Part shown: positions 1 through 10,673 of the stretch, piece after piece
Layout of the letters: each line of letters opens with the position of its first letter
How positions within the stretch are numbered: position 1 is the stretch's first letter
Origin: Poecilobothrus nobilitatus
Taxonomy: Eukaryota > Arthropoda > Insecta > Diptera > Dolichopodidae
Assembly (NCBI GenBank): GCA_947095535.1
Contig: OX352774.1
Span: 247,157,825-247,221,824, forward strand
Length of the DNA stretch: 64,000 nucleotides
Direction: 5' to 3'
Translations under genes and position numbers: made by a program
The notes under the pieces: model-generated
The model's input: the letters and a program-made list of their open reading frames with translations, nothing else
Database searches by the model: none
Told to the model about the DNA's origin: nothing

Positions 1-2
1 CT

Positions 3-752
3 TGTGAAAAGATTCTTGAAATTCTAAAATTACATGAAAATTACAACATTCAATTTGAAAAAGTAACGCGACTTACCACAAAATATTCAATAAATAATAA
101 TAAACCATTACCACATTTTGTGGTACAAGCATCTTCCAATAGCTCAATGAATGAAATAATGAAAATTAAAGCATTAGATCATCAAATAATACGATGGGAA
201 AAAATTTATAAACCCCAATTAACACAATGCACAAGATGCCAACGCTTTTCACATTCAGCGTCCAACTGCAACATGGAATTCAGGTGCGTAAAATGTGGCA
301 AAAACCATACACCTGGAGAATGTAATATCAAAAAAGAAGATCCCAAAGAAGAACTATTTTGTGTACTTTGCAAGAAAAATGGTCACCCAGCATCGTACAA
401 AGGTTGTCCAGAGTTCCAACGAAGAATGGAGAAGCGTGAAACTATGAAAAAAATATTAAAAGATAAAATCAACAACAAACACTTGCTTACCAGCGGAATA
501 ATTCCAAATATGTCATTCTCCAATGTAGTAAGACATTTAAATAAAAATAATAATACTAACCTTAATGAAATAAGTAATATAAATACTAACCAAATTAATT
601 CTAATCAAAACAGTAGTTTAATATTAGAAGAAATTAGAAATAGTATTTTGACAATTAAAAGCAAATTCACAACTATAGAAAAAAAAATTAATGATAATTC
701 AAACAGAATAGACCACATATTTGAAATTATGAGTGATTTCTCCAACCATTAA
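3..752 (+). CDS. Jockey-type retrotransposon ORF1 (gag-like nucleic-acid-binding protein), 5' end cut by window
   Basis: The frame is open from base 3 to the TAA at 750-752 (249 visible codons); the true start lies outside the window. The only candidate start near 120 is GTG in the middle of the open frame, so I do not treat it as a start. Three Cys-His knuckles follow each other: CTRCQRFSHSASNC (CX2CX4HX4C), CVKCGKNHTPGEC (CX2CX3HX4C) and CVLCKKNGHPASYKGC (CX2CX4HX6C). This triplet is typical of Jockey-clade ORF1, which binds element RNA and acts as a chaperone. The C-terminal 40 residues look like a short coiled coil. The stop codon is followed after only two bases (AC) by the ORF2 ATG in another frame, which suggests stop-restart translation. 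No internal stop is seen. Confidence 0.9.
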   Translation, partial: CEKILEILKLHENYNIQFEKVTRLTTKYSINNNKPLPHFVVQASSNSSMNEIMKIKALDHQIIRWEKIYKPQLTQCTRCQRFSHSASNCNMEFRCVKCGKNHTPGECNIKKEDPKEELFCVLCKKNGHPASYKGCPEFQRRMEKRETMKKILKDKINNKHLLTSGIIPNMSFSNVVRHLNKNNNTNLNEISNINTNQINSNQNSSLILEEIRNSILTIKSKFTTIEKKINDNSNRIDHIFEIMSDFSNH

Positions 753-754
753 AC

Positions 755-3700
755 ATGGTAATTTCTCACTCCAACAACAATTACATAGAATTAAAATTAA
801 TCTCTATTAACGTTAATTCTCTTATTTCTATTGATAAAAAGCTTTCTCTCATGCACTTTCTTGATAATAACAAACCTGATATATTATGCTTATGTGAAAC
901 AAAACTAAAAAAAAACCATAATTTGTGTTTTGACAATTATAACACTGTAAGAAAAGATCGAAATTGGTTACCAGAAGGCGGAGGTGTTGCCATATGTATT
1001 AAAAAAAATATAAATTTTGATATAATAAAAAATAATAATTTTAGTAATTTTGTATGTATAGAAGCTTGCATTATTGAAATAAAATTAAAAAATAATTTTA
1101 AATTATATATCGTGTCAGTTTACGCTTCAATTCATAACTCCCACAAATTTATCGAAGAGTTTGATAAACTATATCAAATACTCGACCTACAAAATTCAAA
1201 AAACTTTTATATTATTTGTGGCGATTTTAATGCTAAACATCAATCTTGGCATAATTTAAATAATAACAGCAGAGGAACAACACTTAACAATTGGTATAAA
1301 AAAAATTGTATTTTATATAAATGTAAATTAAACTCAACAGACTCACCAACACTCCCACGAGCGAATTTTTTTCTCGATTTAGTTTTTACAGATATTAGAA
1401 TTAATGTCAAATACAAGAATAATCAAAGTAATCTAAAAACACTTCCATATGATAGTGATCATAAAGCTATTGTAATTCCATTCACAATAGCCAAACAAGA
1501 ACAATTAAAAAAAGAATTACCAGAGGACTACAAATTTATGTACGATAAGGTTAACTGGAACAAATTTAAAAAGAATTTAGACAAAAACTTTGATAGAGAT
1601 TATAGTAATAGCGTTAAAATAGTAGACAATAGTAATTTAAAAATAGACGAAATCGATTCTCACCTTTTAAAATTAAACCAAATTATATTAAATACAATAA
1701 ATGAAACAGTTCCAAAAATAAATAATACAAATAATATATTAAAAAAATATTATTCAAAAAAACTAAAATTGTTGTTAAATAAAAAAAACTCTTTAATGAA
1801 CGACATACATAAAATATATAAACAACGACTTGATTTCTCTACCCAAGAAATGCAACTACTTAGAAGCCTTCTGAATAACATTAAGACTTTAATTAAACAA
1901 CAAATTAATATCGAAATAAACTCCTACTGGAAAAACAGATTAGAAAAAATAACGCCAAAAAACAGAAATATGTTTTCTGAAATAAAAAAAATATTCAGAG
2001 AAAAAGGCAACAATAACATAAAATGCCTACATATCGATTCTGGTGATTTAAACCTCCTTCTGCAAAACAACATTGACATAACAAAATTAAATATGAATAC
2101 TAACAATAGATTCATATTAAAAGAACCAGTCGACATTTATAATGTTATGGGTTCATACGTTGAAAAAACTCATAAAACCGATTCTAACCAAAATAATTTT
2201 CATGCCCATGTTACAAATAAAACCCACCTTTTTCAAGAACAAATTAAAAACAACCGATTAAATAACATAACACTAGTAACTTTTAATAATAACAATAGAG
2301 CTTCCAATGTAAACCCAAACAACAACTATTTTTATAACTTCAATGAACTAATCCAAAAATTTAAAACCTTAAAAAATAAAACATCGTGTGGAGCAGATTT
2401 AATCCCAAACATAGTATTAAAAAATCTAAGTAATAAAATAATATCACAATATCTAATCTTATTCAATAATTGTCTTAACCTTTCTTACTTTCCTAAAATA
2501 TGGAAAAACGCGAAAATATTAGTATTCAAAAAACCAGGCACAGACCCATCTAGCCCAGCTAATTACAGACCCATTAGCTTAACGCCAAATATAAGCAAAG
2601 TTTTCGAAACACTAATAAACGACAAAATTACAGAATTCGCAACATCTAAAAAGCTAATACCAGAGAATCAGTTCGGATTCAGACATAAGCATGGAGCAAT
2701 CCATGCAATTACGAAATTAACATCAGACATCTGCTGGTTCATAAACAAAAACTTTGGCGTTGGTGCATGTCTGGTCGACATGGAAAAAGCCTTCAACTCA
2801 GTCTGGTTAGATGGGTTAATCTTTAAGCTTATAAAGTACAAGTTTCCGAAACACTTGGTCTCGATTATCATGGAAATGGTTTGCAAAAACCAGTTTTTTG
2901 TACATAATAGTTTCAGTAGGCAGCATAAAACCTTTTCTATTGATAATGGCCTTTTGCAAGGTACCGTCAATGCACCAATATTATTTTCATTGTACCTTTC
3001 TGAATTATTAAACCTGCTAGAACGAGTAAGAGGCAACAATTATGCTATAGCTTTTGCCGATGATATTATTATATATTCCGCTAATGAAAGTGTTGAAAAC
3101 AACAAGAAAAAAGTACAAGAAATGTTTAACATTATAATCGACTACTGCAAAATATGGAAGCTTAAAATAAACTTTAACAAATGCGAAACTATTTTATTTC
3201 GCAACACTGTAGATAAAACCAACAGCGATATTAGAAGAAACTGGAAGAGTTTCTCCATTAGAGCCCCAAACCGGTCACTCTTGATAAACAAAAAAACAGT
3301 TAAGTATCTGGGAGTCCAACTACATCGAAACTTACATTACATAGATCACACAAAGCATATTATATCAAATGGTAACAAAGCGTTTATGGCAGCAAAAAAA
3401 CTGTTTTACAACAAAAACATAAGTAAAAGAGTTAAGATAGTTTGTTACCAAACATTAATAAGACCAACACTTGTATATGGTGCACCTATATGGTACAACA
3501 TTAGTGCAAGTTTAATGGAAACACTTCGAAAATTTGAAAGAAAGTGCATAAGAGCTTGTACTAACATTTATAGAAAGCCCGAATCCGAATACAAATATTA
3601 TTATTCCAACAAATATTTGTATAAGGAAGCACAAATCATAAGAATAGATAATTTTATAATAAAATTAATCCGAAATCATTATGATAGAGCACAAAAAACT

Positions 3701-3994
3701 CCTGAAAATGGTTTAATATCACATATATTCTACCACAATGAGGAGTACATTAAAAAGACAATGCTCACCGGCTTCATAGCCCCTGAACATTTTATCTTTT
3801 TAGATAAACACGGCTATATTCAAGACGATAACCATGTCCCTCTATTATATCACTATAATAGACGGGCCACATGTAAAGTCATTGAATACCATCCGGGCGA
3901 AATAAACGGAGATAATTTAAAGTATGAAATGTCCATACCAGAAAAGGACAAATTAATAAAGAGAAATTACTGGTGGTTGGAAAACACTCATTAA
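755..3994 (+). CDS. Jockey-clade non-LTR retrotransposon ORF2: AP-like endonuclease and reverse transcriptase
   Basis: This is a complete 1079-aa ORF. Residues 1-240 form an exonuclease/endonuclease/phosphatase fold, with the N in INVNSL near the start, ETKL, GDFNA (G156-A160) and SDHKA (S234, D235, H236), the usual catalytic set for nicking the target DNA. The reverse transcriptase follows: SCGADLIPN, ANYRPISL, NQFGFR, LVDMEKAFNSV (catalytic D675), LLQGT (Q735, G736) and FADD (767-770, catalytic D769/D770), then a KYLGV block. The C-terminus is the His/Cys-poor tail usual for the clade. No RNase H is evident. Length and domain order match Jockey elements. The absence of stops or frameshifts over 3.2 kb suggests a young, possibly still competent insertion. 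Confidence 0.95.
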   Translation: MVISHSNNNYIELKLISINVNSLISIDKKLSLMHFLDNNKPDILCLCETKLKKNHNLCFDNYNTVRKDRNWLPEGGGVAICIKKNINFDIIKNNNFSNFVCIEACIIEIKLKNNFKLYIVSVYASIHNSHKFIEEFDKLYQILDLQNSKNFYIICGDFNAKHQSWHNLNNNSRGTTLNNWYKKNCILYKCKLNSTDSPTLPRANFFLDLVFTDIRINVKYKNNQSNLKTLPYDSDHKAIVIPFTIAKQEQLKKELPEDYKFMYDKVNWNKFKKNLDKNFDRDYSNSVKIVDNSNLKIDEIDSHLLKLNQIILNTINETVPKINNTNNILKKYYSKKLKLLLNKKNSLMNDIHKIYKQRLDFSTQEMQLLRSLLNNIKTLIKQQINIEINSYWKNRLEKITPKNRNMFSEIKKIFREKGNNNIKCLHIDSGDLNLLLQNNIDITKLNMNTNNRFILKEPVDIYNVMGSYVEKTHKTDSNQNNFHAHVTNKTHLFQEQIKNNRLNNITLVTFNNNNRASNVNPNNNYFYNFNELIQKFKTLKNKTSCGADLIPNIVLKNLSNKIISQYLILFNNCLNLSYFPKIWKNAKILVFKKPGTDPSSPANYRPISLTPNISKVFETLINDKITEFATSKKLIPENQFGFRHKHGAIHAITKLTSDICWFINKNFGVGACLVDMEKAFNSVWLDGLIFKLIKYKFPKHLVSIIMEMVCKNQFFVHNSFSRQHKTFSIDNGLLQGTVNAPILFSLYLSELLNLLERVRGNNYAIAFADDIIIYSANESVENNKKKVQEMFNIIIDYCKIWKLKINFNKCETILFRNTVDKTNSDIRRNWKSFSIRAPNRSLLINKKTVKYLGVQLHRNLHYIDHTKHIISNGNKAFMAAKKLFYNKNISKRVKIVCYQTLIRPTLVYGAPIWYNISASLMETLRKFERKCIRACTNIYRKPESEYKYYYSNKYLYKEAQIIRIDNFIIKLIRNHYDRAQKTPENGLISHIFYHNEEYIKKTMLTGFIAPEHFIFLDKHGYIQDDNHVPLLYHYNRRATCKVIEYHPGEINGDNLKYEMSIPEKDKLIKRNYWWLENTH

Positions 3995-4322
3995 CTAGAA
4001 TTAAGTAATAAATATACATAATGTTTTTAATTAGGTTAAGTAGGTTAAGTTTTTTTTATCTTATAGAATGAAATAACATTGGTTTTTTTTTATTCACCTT
4101 TCCAATAACAAAATTAAGAAAAGAAAATATTTGTTCAAAAAACTAAAAAAAAAAAATTTTGATAACAAAACAATGCGTAAAATTAATATAAAAATTATAC
4201 CAAATTTAAATATTAATAGCATTTTCAAAAAGCTGTTTTTGTTAAACTTTTTTAGGCTAAGTTATTATAAGAGTATTATGAAGAAAAATAAAGTTTAATT
4301 TAAAAAAAAAAAAAAAAAAAAA
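3995..4322 (+). mobile_element. 3' UTR and poly(A) tail of the Jockey-type element
   Basis: After the ORF2 stop comes A+T-rich untranslated sequence with AATAAA at 4287-4292, then 10 bases later an uninterrupted run of A at 4302-4322. This order (stop, UTR, polyadenylation signal, A tail) marks the likely 3' end of the retrotransposon and fixes its orientation. The target-site duplication cannot be tested because the 5' end is outside the window. Confidence 0.7.
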
Positions 4323-6063
4323 CTTAATGTAAACGCGAGGTTTTGCAGCACATTTTAAATACAAGAATGAATACATCATTGCATACAAAAATGTTAACAA
4401 GTGTAAACAGGGCCTATAATTATCAATCTTTTTGTTTTTTCGAAAAACCAAAAATTGCATAATTTGTCTTATTATTCACGGATTTATAAAATTTCTAAAA
4501 GAGATTTTACTGTAAACATGTTCTTATTGATTAAAAATTGAAAATATTACAATATTAAATGAAGGAAAAAAAGTTATATATGCATATACATCCTATAATT
4601 TAACTCAAGGGTCAGAAATTTTTTTTTTTTTTTTTTTTACTAAAACTATCAATATAAGGATCGTAAAGAATGCAAACAAAAATTTAATATTGGGTTGAAA
4701 ATCTTTTCAATCAATGAAAATATTATAAATGATCATCCATATATAGATTTACATTTGAATAGAGATTTTAACCGATTATAAATTCTAAAGAAACTTTTAT
4801 TTTACTTTGTTTGTCATAGAAGAAAATACATTTGGGGAATATAAGAGAAAAATAAATCATCATATTCAATTCTTCTCTGCAAACAAATAAACTTATCATT
4901 TAAATAATTTCTAAAAAATTCTTATAGTAAAATCGTATTTACTAATAATACATACATATAATATTTCATGTCTTGTGTTAATCCCAAAAATAACATAAAC
5001 AAAAGCCCCTATTTATGTGTATACCTATTTACTAAACAATATACTATTAGTAATAATGTAAAAAAACTTCTTTTCTTGATTTCCGATAAGTTTTAGGTCT
5101 CAGTTTTTCATTTTGTATAGAGTTTTTTTTTTTTTTTTTTTTTTGAATTTTAATCTGGATACCGCATTTATTCAAAATGAAATATATGAGGGATTGAATA
5201 TCAAAATGAAGATACAAAAGAGTTTTTCTTTCTCTCTCTCATTATATTATTTATCTGCAATATCTTTTGTTCAGTTTCAAAATCAATGAATCTATAGATA
5301 GAAGATATGTATGTAGGTATTTATTTTTCTTTTTTTTTTTGTTTTTTTTTTCATGTGGAAAAAGTTTTTTGGAAACTAATATTTTAAAAAATGAATTTGA
5401 CAGAATATTATGAATTATATGAAAATAAAAAATAAGAAATTTTTGGCACAGTAACACAATTAAAGTTGATTTTTAAACCAAAAAAAAAAACAAGAAGAAG
5501 AAGAAGAAAAAAAGAATACGTACCGAGAAAATTTGAAAAATGACACCAAATGAAATCGATATTCTTTTCCTAGATATATCTATACATGTATATATATATC
5601 TTTTGTTTCAAAAATTGGAATGCCTAAAGTGATTTACATTATCATATTTACATTATAAGTCAATTTTGACAAAGGTTGGATAAAGGTTGAATTGAATAGT
5701 AAAAATAGATAGATATACCTACTTTTTTTTTTTTTTTTTATAATATAGGTTTTAACAAAATCTTAAACTTGTAATGTTATAGAAACTTGGTTTTTTTTTT
5801 TATTTTTTATTTTTATGATTGTTTACAAAGTGCTTTAAAACTTATTTGTAGTAAATTTACCCTAATTTAATTTTAAATTATGTTTTTTTTTTATTAGGGT
5901 AGAAGATTAGTTAACCCTATAAGGGTTAAGAAATTGTTAAATAATAGTTGTAAAGTATTTCCTTAAGTCTTAAATAGTGTTTCTATTATTAAAAAAAAAA
6001 AAAAAAAAACAGAATATTCAAGACACATTGTAAAGAATGTAAAAATGTAATTGTATACTAAAG
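4323..6063. other. No gene seen; A+T-rich low-complexity DNA
   Basis: The stretch holds several poly(T) and poly(A) runs (for example 4618-4639, 5127-5144, 5991-6009) and a short GAA-type run near 5494-5512. All open frames are short and pass through homopolymers. I see nothing else in it. Confidence 0.6.
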
Positions 6064-7345
6064 TTTTTAGCACATTTCCAAAAAAATTTTGAAACAATGT
6101 GCTTATTAGTTTCACTCTGTCCGTCCGTCTGTTTACAATACTTTTACACCGTTAAAGATAGAGAAAAAAGAAAATTTTAACCATGGGTAGGTAGGTCTCA
6201 TAAAAAAAATAATTTTGTGGAACAACTTTTTCATGTAGCTCCATCCATTACGGAGCTACAGCCCCTCAAACTTTGAAAAAGCCCTATTTTTAAATGTATA
6301 TATCTTATGTTCTGCTTAAGATTTTTTCAATCTGAAAACATCATACTACAGGTACAAAATTATACAATATTTTTAAATTTAGTATTTAAATTTACTGTTA
6401 TGTGAAAACCAAATTTTGCATGATTTTTCTCCTTTCATAACTCCGACACGCTTTTAGATAGAGCCTTGAAATTTTAAAGTAAGAAAGAACTTTTAGAGTT
6501 AGTATAAGTTTGCTCAGGAATTTTTTTTGGACCACCCCTTGTTTATGAGCTAATAGGGCTCAAAAATTTGCTATTTTTAAACACCTGTAACTTACGAATC
6601 TGTGCACATTTTATTTCGGAAATATATAAAAATTAAAGCTACAGTAATATATTTTAACGTGTGTTAAAGGTTTATCTTAGTTATATAGGGTTCCACAGTT
6701 ACAACTCTTGAGGAAAAGCCCCATTTTCAGATGTATATATCTCAGGCTCTGCGTAATAGTTTTGCAATCTGAAACCGCCAGAAGACCAGAAATTTTATTA
6801 TTTACATAAAACAATATCAAAATTATGCAATATTTTGTAATTTACAATTTAATTTTACCGTTATGTGAAAACCACATTTTGCATGAAATTTCTTTTTTCA
6901 CAATTCCGGCACGCTTTTAAATAAGAGCCTGAAATTTTGAGACAAGAAAGAACTTTTAGAATTAGTATAAGTTTCCTTAGAAATTTTTTTTGCAGCGCCC
7001 CCTGTTTAAGAGGTATTAGGGCTGAAAAATTGAAAATTTGCTATTTTTAGGCACCAGTAACTTAAGCACCTGTACAAATTTTTTTCGACAAGACATAAAA
7101 ATTAAAGCTCCAGTAATATATTTTTACGTGTGTTACCGGGTTTTCTTAGTTATAAAGGGTTCCGAACTTACAGCCCCTTCAAAACTCCAGAAAAGTGTTA
7201 TTTTCACATATTTCACATATTACAAAAATTTTTCTTAAATTTTATATTTTAAATTTTCAAATTTTTTTGCGAGTCACAATTCTAAACAGTTTGTGTTTTG
7301 GAAATGTGCGCTTTTAAAAAGCGTTGGTTTACATTCTACCTTGTT
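6064..7345 (+). repeat. GTCC-tract dispersed repeat, copy 1 (long form)
   Basis: This is a copy of a family also found at 50218-51550, 57000-57628, 24030-24620 and 25921-26660. It begins TTTTTAGCACATTTCC, then has CTCTGTCCGTCCGTC at about 6114-6130. It ends TTTTGGAAATGTGCGC followed by a conserved tail with GGTTTACATTCTACCTTGTT. GCACATTTCCAAAA near the start is repeated inverted near the end, so the element is TIR-like, but the tail outside the right TIR is also conserved. Inside are two related units of about 460 bp, each with CCGTTATGTGAAAACC and CACCTGTAACTTA. No protein is encoded. Most likely a non-autonomous DNA transposon; the superfamily is unknown. Confidence 0.75.
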
Positions 7346-7488
7346 TTTTTCTTTTTTCGAAAGATTTAAAAATATTTAGTTAAATATATCCATATATATA
7401 TAAAAAATCATTATGGAGAAAATCTTTAAATGTTAATGAGTTATAAATAAAAGTGTTAAATTAAGATGAAAATATAAAAAATATACGG

Positions 7489-7687
7489 GACCGTGGTGGC
7501 CTGGTGGGTAGATAAATACGCATAAATTACGCTGTAATTATCGAAGAAATGTGAGTTCGAATCACAAACACACACGTTTTAAGAATAAAATCCTTTCTCA
7601 ACATTTACAGCCACACCTGAAAAGGAAAATTTGTGTAACTCCCTTGTCACATGAATGTGGCAGGGGAATAAATTAACAAAAAAAAAA
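7489..7687 (+). mobile_element. tRNA-derived SINE, copy A
   Basis: The head resembles RNA polymerase III promoter boxes: GTGGCCTGGTGGGTAGA (box A-like) and GAGTTCGAATC (box B-like). The body contains ACATTTACAGCCACACCTGA and the tail GTGGCAGGGGAATAAATTAA followed by an A run. Four further copies with the same head, body and tail lie at 8088-8256, 26724-26906, 35524-35690 and 46162-46345. Copies of about 190 bp with both boxes and an A-rich end are characteristic of SINEs. Confidence 0.8.
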
Positions 7688-8087
7688 TATATATAACTCC
7701 ATTGATTAATGGACACTTTGTTATTAATTTATATTAAAAAAAGAAACAAAATACCAATTTATAAAATATTTGTTAGTGAATTTTATATTTTGAGCTGGGC
7801 TCTTGTATACATGATTATACAATAGTAATTACTTTTGTCACAGAAGAAAAATTTTTCCAATTTTTATATATAAATAAAAACAGTTAATAAATAATTTAAA
7901 TTAAATGATATTAAATATTTAATTTTTTCTTGACACAATTATCTATATATTTAACTTTTTTTTATGCGTAATCAATCTTAAGTTTGTTTTTAAACAACCC
8001 GCGCTGTCAAGATTATATTTCGTGTATGAGCCCTATTAATTAAGCTTTAAATTATTTCCTTTAAAATTTTTTTTTTTTGTTTTAGTT

Positions 8088-8256
8088 TATTTTTCTGCCA
8101 CATAGCAGACACAAAATGAGGCTTTCTTTATAGGCGTGACTGTAAATGGCGTAAGGAGAAATTATTCTTACAACGTATGTGGGATTCGAACCCACACTGT
8201 CGCGGTTTTTACAATGTATTTTATGCATTCTTATACACTATGCCACCTAGGCCCAG
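8088..8256 (-). mobile_element. tRNA-derived SINE, copy B
   Basis: This is the reverse-strand copy of the same SINE. Read on the minus strand it gives GGTGGCATAGTGT (box A region), GGGTTCGAATCCC (box B, perfect) at about 8189-8201, CATTTACAGTCACGCCTATA and a GTGGCAGAAAAATAAACT tail with adjacent poly(T) on the plus strand. It lies only about 400 bp from copy A in opposite orientation. Confidence 0.8.
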
Positions 8257-10397
8257 CATTTTATTATGTGTCAATGTAAATCGAAATTATAATATCCTGA
8301 TTTTCAAGTCAAATTTTAAATAATTTTACATAATTTGTACATCTTGTAATTTATATATTATTTTAATATTCCACTAATATTGAAAATCGAATTATAAAAG
8401 AATTATCCTACGAACATATTTTAAACTAAATTCTGTGTTTTATTTGGTTTTTTCGGTTGGGAGTTTTCTTCAAATGAATAAATAAAACGAATTTTTGTTG
8501 GTCTTTATTCTACGATTAGTTTATAATATGATTTTTAAACAATCACAAGCTACATGAAATTTATCCTGTTAGGTAGGTTTAATGTGAGCATTTTTTATTT
8601 TTACAAATTTTGATAGTTTTATTCTGCTTAAATATTTATTGTTACTAAAGGTATATTTTTGTTTTCGTCATAGTATCATTAGGAAAACCCTAAAAAAAAA
8701 AAATTAAAAACAATGAGCTGAATGCATAAAATTGAGCTTGAACTTCAATTTCACTTTTTTAAACCAATGTAGTAGGTGCCATTGTATTTTTTAGTTTGAA
8801 AAAATGAAATTTGAGTTGTATAACAGCTTTATATGCTATTATGGAGTTTTTTTTAAACTTTTGTCTTGTAGTTTTAAAAATAAGAATAAGAAAAATACTC
8901 TATGCTATAACTTAAATTAACAAATCTTTTTACCACAACTATAACCTTAAAATTATGATTTTTGTTCCAATTTTTCACTAAAACTTCAATTGTACTCAAA
9001 AAACAAACAAATTTATTTTTTTTAAATTTAAAAATTTATTAAAATTACTCATATCAATAACTCAACTTAAATAATGTACGAATTATTTTAACACTTACTT
9101 CACTCGAATTATTTATAGTTTAATATTTATTACACCGCAATGAATAAAATTTCTTAGAACATTAAACAAAATCTACTACATTAAACAGATACGTATACAT
9201 ATATTGTTTACAAAAAACAAAAAAAAAAAAAACAAAAAAAAAAAAGACACATTAAATAAACTCCACTGTATTTTTAAAATAGGTCATCTGCAACACTGGC
9301 ATAAGAATTTCAAATAAAAGTGAATAAAGTTGAATAGAAAACTTATCTATTTCTTGTGTCATTCGATGAAATTATGAGGAAACCCTCCAAATTCTTTTTA
9401 TTTTTATTTAATTTTATTTTTTTCTTTTCTTTTATACAGTATTATTCTAATTCCTTACTGGTACCAAAAAGAAGAGAACCTTTTATAGTTCAGTGAGCAC
9501 TTAGAAATTGAATAGAACCAGCATAGAAAACAAAAAAAAAAAATCTTTTTTGCATATACATATGAATGTTGTGAGTTGGAAAAAAAATGGTTTTATTCTT
9601 AGTCTTCTGGTCTCGAATTTGAAAAAAAAACAAAAACAAAAAAAATAAATAAAAATATTCATTTTATTAAAAAGGAAAAACAATAGAAGAAAATTTCGAT
9701 AGATTTTTCTTTTTTATTCAGAGGAACAAAAAAAAAAGTTTAATAATGAAATCTTCAAAAAAAAAAAAAAAAAACAAAAAAGCAAGAACAAGAAGAAATA
9801 CCCTGCAATAAGAAAAAAAGTTTTTTTTTTTTTTTGCAAAAAAATTAAAGTTAAAATATATAAAACAAAATTTTTTTTTTGAAAACTTTATATTAGCAAA
9901 AAAAAAAAATCATTCAAGCGTTTCATAAACTTTTTTGTAATTTTTTTTTTTGTTTTTCATTTTCGTCATTTTTACAAGTAATAAAATTTAAAAAAAAAAA
10001 AGTTTTTATTTCTGTATAAGTACTGAGTGTTTCATAAGAACAGTTTTATTGTACCGGAAATAATTTATAAGTTACAATAAAATTAAAATTGTAGCTTTTA
10101 CACAAATATTTTTATGTTATATTTTTTTTGAAATATTTTGGTTATTTAATTTTTATTTTTGATTTAAATTTTAATGGTTTTATTTTTATTTTTCTTTACC
10201 TAAGGAAGAATAATAATTTTAATTAATTACCACATTATATTGGTAAAATTGCCATAACGGTATTAAAATTTGAAAAAAGATATTTTCAACTTCTTTTGGA
10301 AAATGAAATTTTTAGCGACATTTTTTTTATTAACTGGAGATTTTAAAAATTATAAATGAGACACTTTTAAAAGAAAAGAATTTGTTGCAACACTTAC
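8257..10397. other. No gene seen; A/T-rich DNA with many homopolymer runs
   Basis: The region from 9200 to 10000 is dominated by alternating poly(A) and poly(T) tracts. Short ORFs here encode mostly Phe and Lys from these runs and are not credible genes. Nothing else is recognised. Confidence 0.6.
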
Positions 10398-10673
10398 AAT
10401 AATTTGATAAGTGATCTTAGTGATCTTTAATAAATTGACCAAAATGGCACTAGTTAGATCTAGTGTGGATATAAAGTGTAAAGGGGCCCAGGTGTAAGGA
10501 TAATTTCTATCTTCCTTACCAAAAACCAACTTACGATAGTTCATTTTGCTTTCTTTACTAAAAACATAACTTGTTTTAATTAAAGGAACAATGAAGGTCC
10601 TGATTATCATGGGTAACCAGAGGTAATTATGAGATGATAAACTCGTTAGGAGTGACCCAAACTTACAAACTCT
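10398..10673 (-). CDS. Candidate internal exon (92 codons) of an unrecognised, possibly multi-pass membrane protein; may be a relic
   Basis: On the minus strand an acceptor CCTTCTTTCAG ends at 10674 and a donor GTAAGT begins at 10397. Between them is exactly 276 nt, phase 0 at both ends, open for all 92 codons and visibly less A+T-rich than its surroundings. The product has two hydrophobic stretches: WLPMIIRTFIVPLI near residues 19-32, and LTSAILVNLL further on, after YPYTWAPLHF. Hydrophobic segments around an aromatic-proline motif recall insect chemoreceptors only loosely. Upstream (10740-11000, minus strand) there are coding-like patches broken by stops, so this could be one surviving exon of a decayed gene. 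I do not recognise the family. Confidence 0.35.

Noticed and set aside
5520..5575. Minus-strand exon candidate between a CTAG acceptor and a GTACGT donor
   Set aside because: Only about 46 bases, A/T-rich, weak polypyrimidine tract and no neighbouring exons; easily a chance match.
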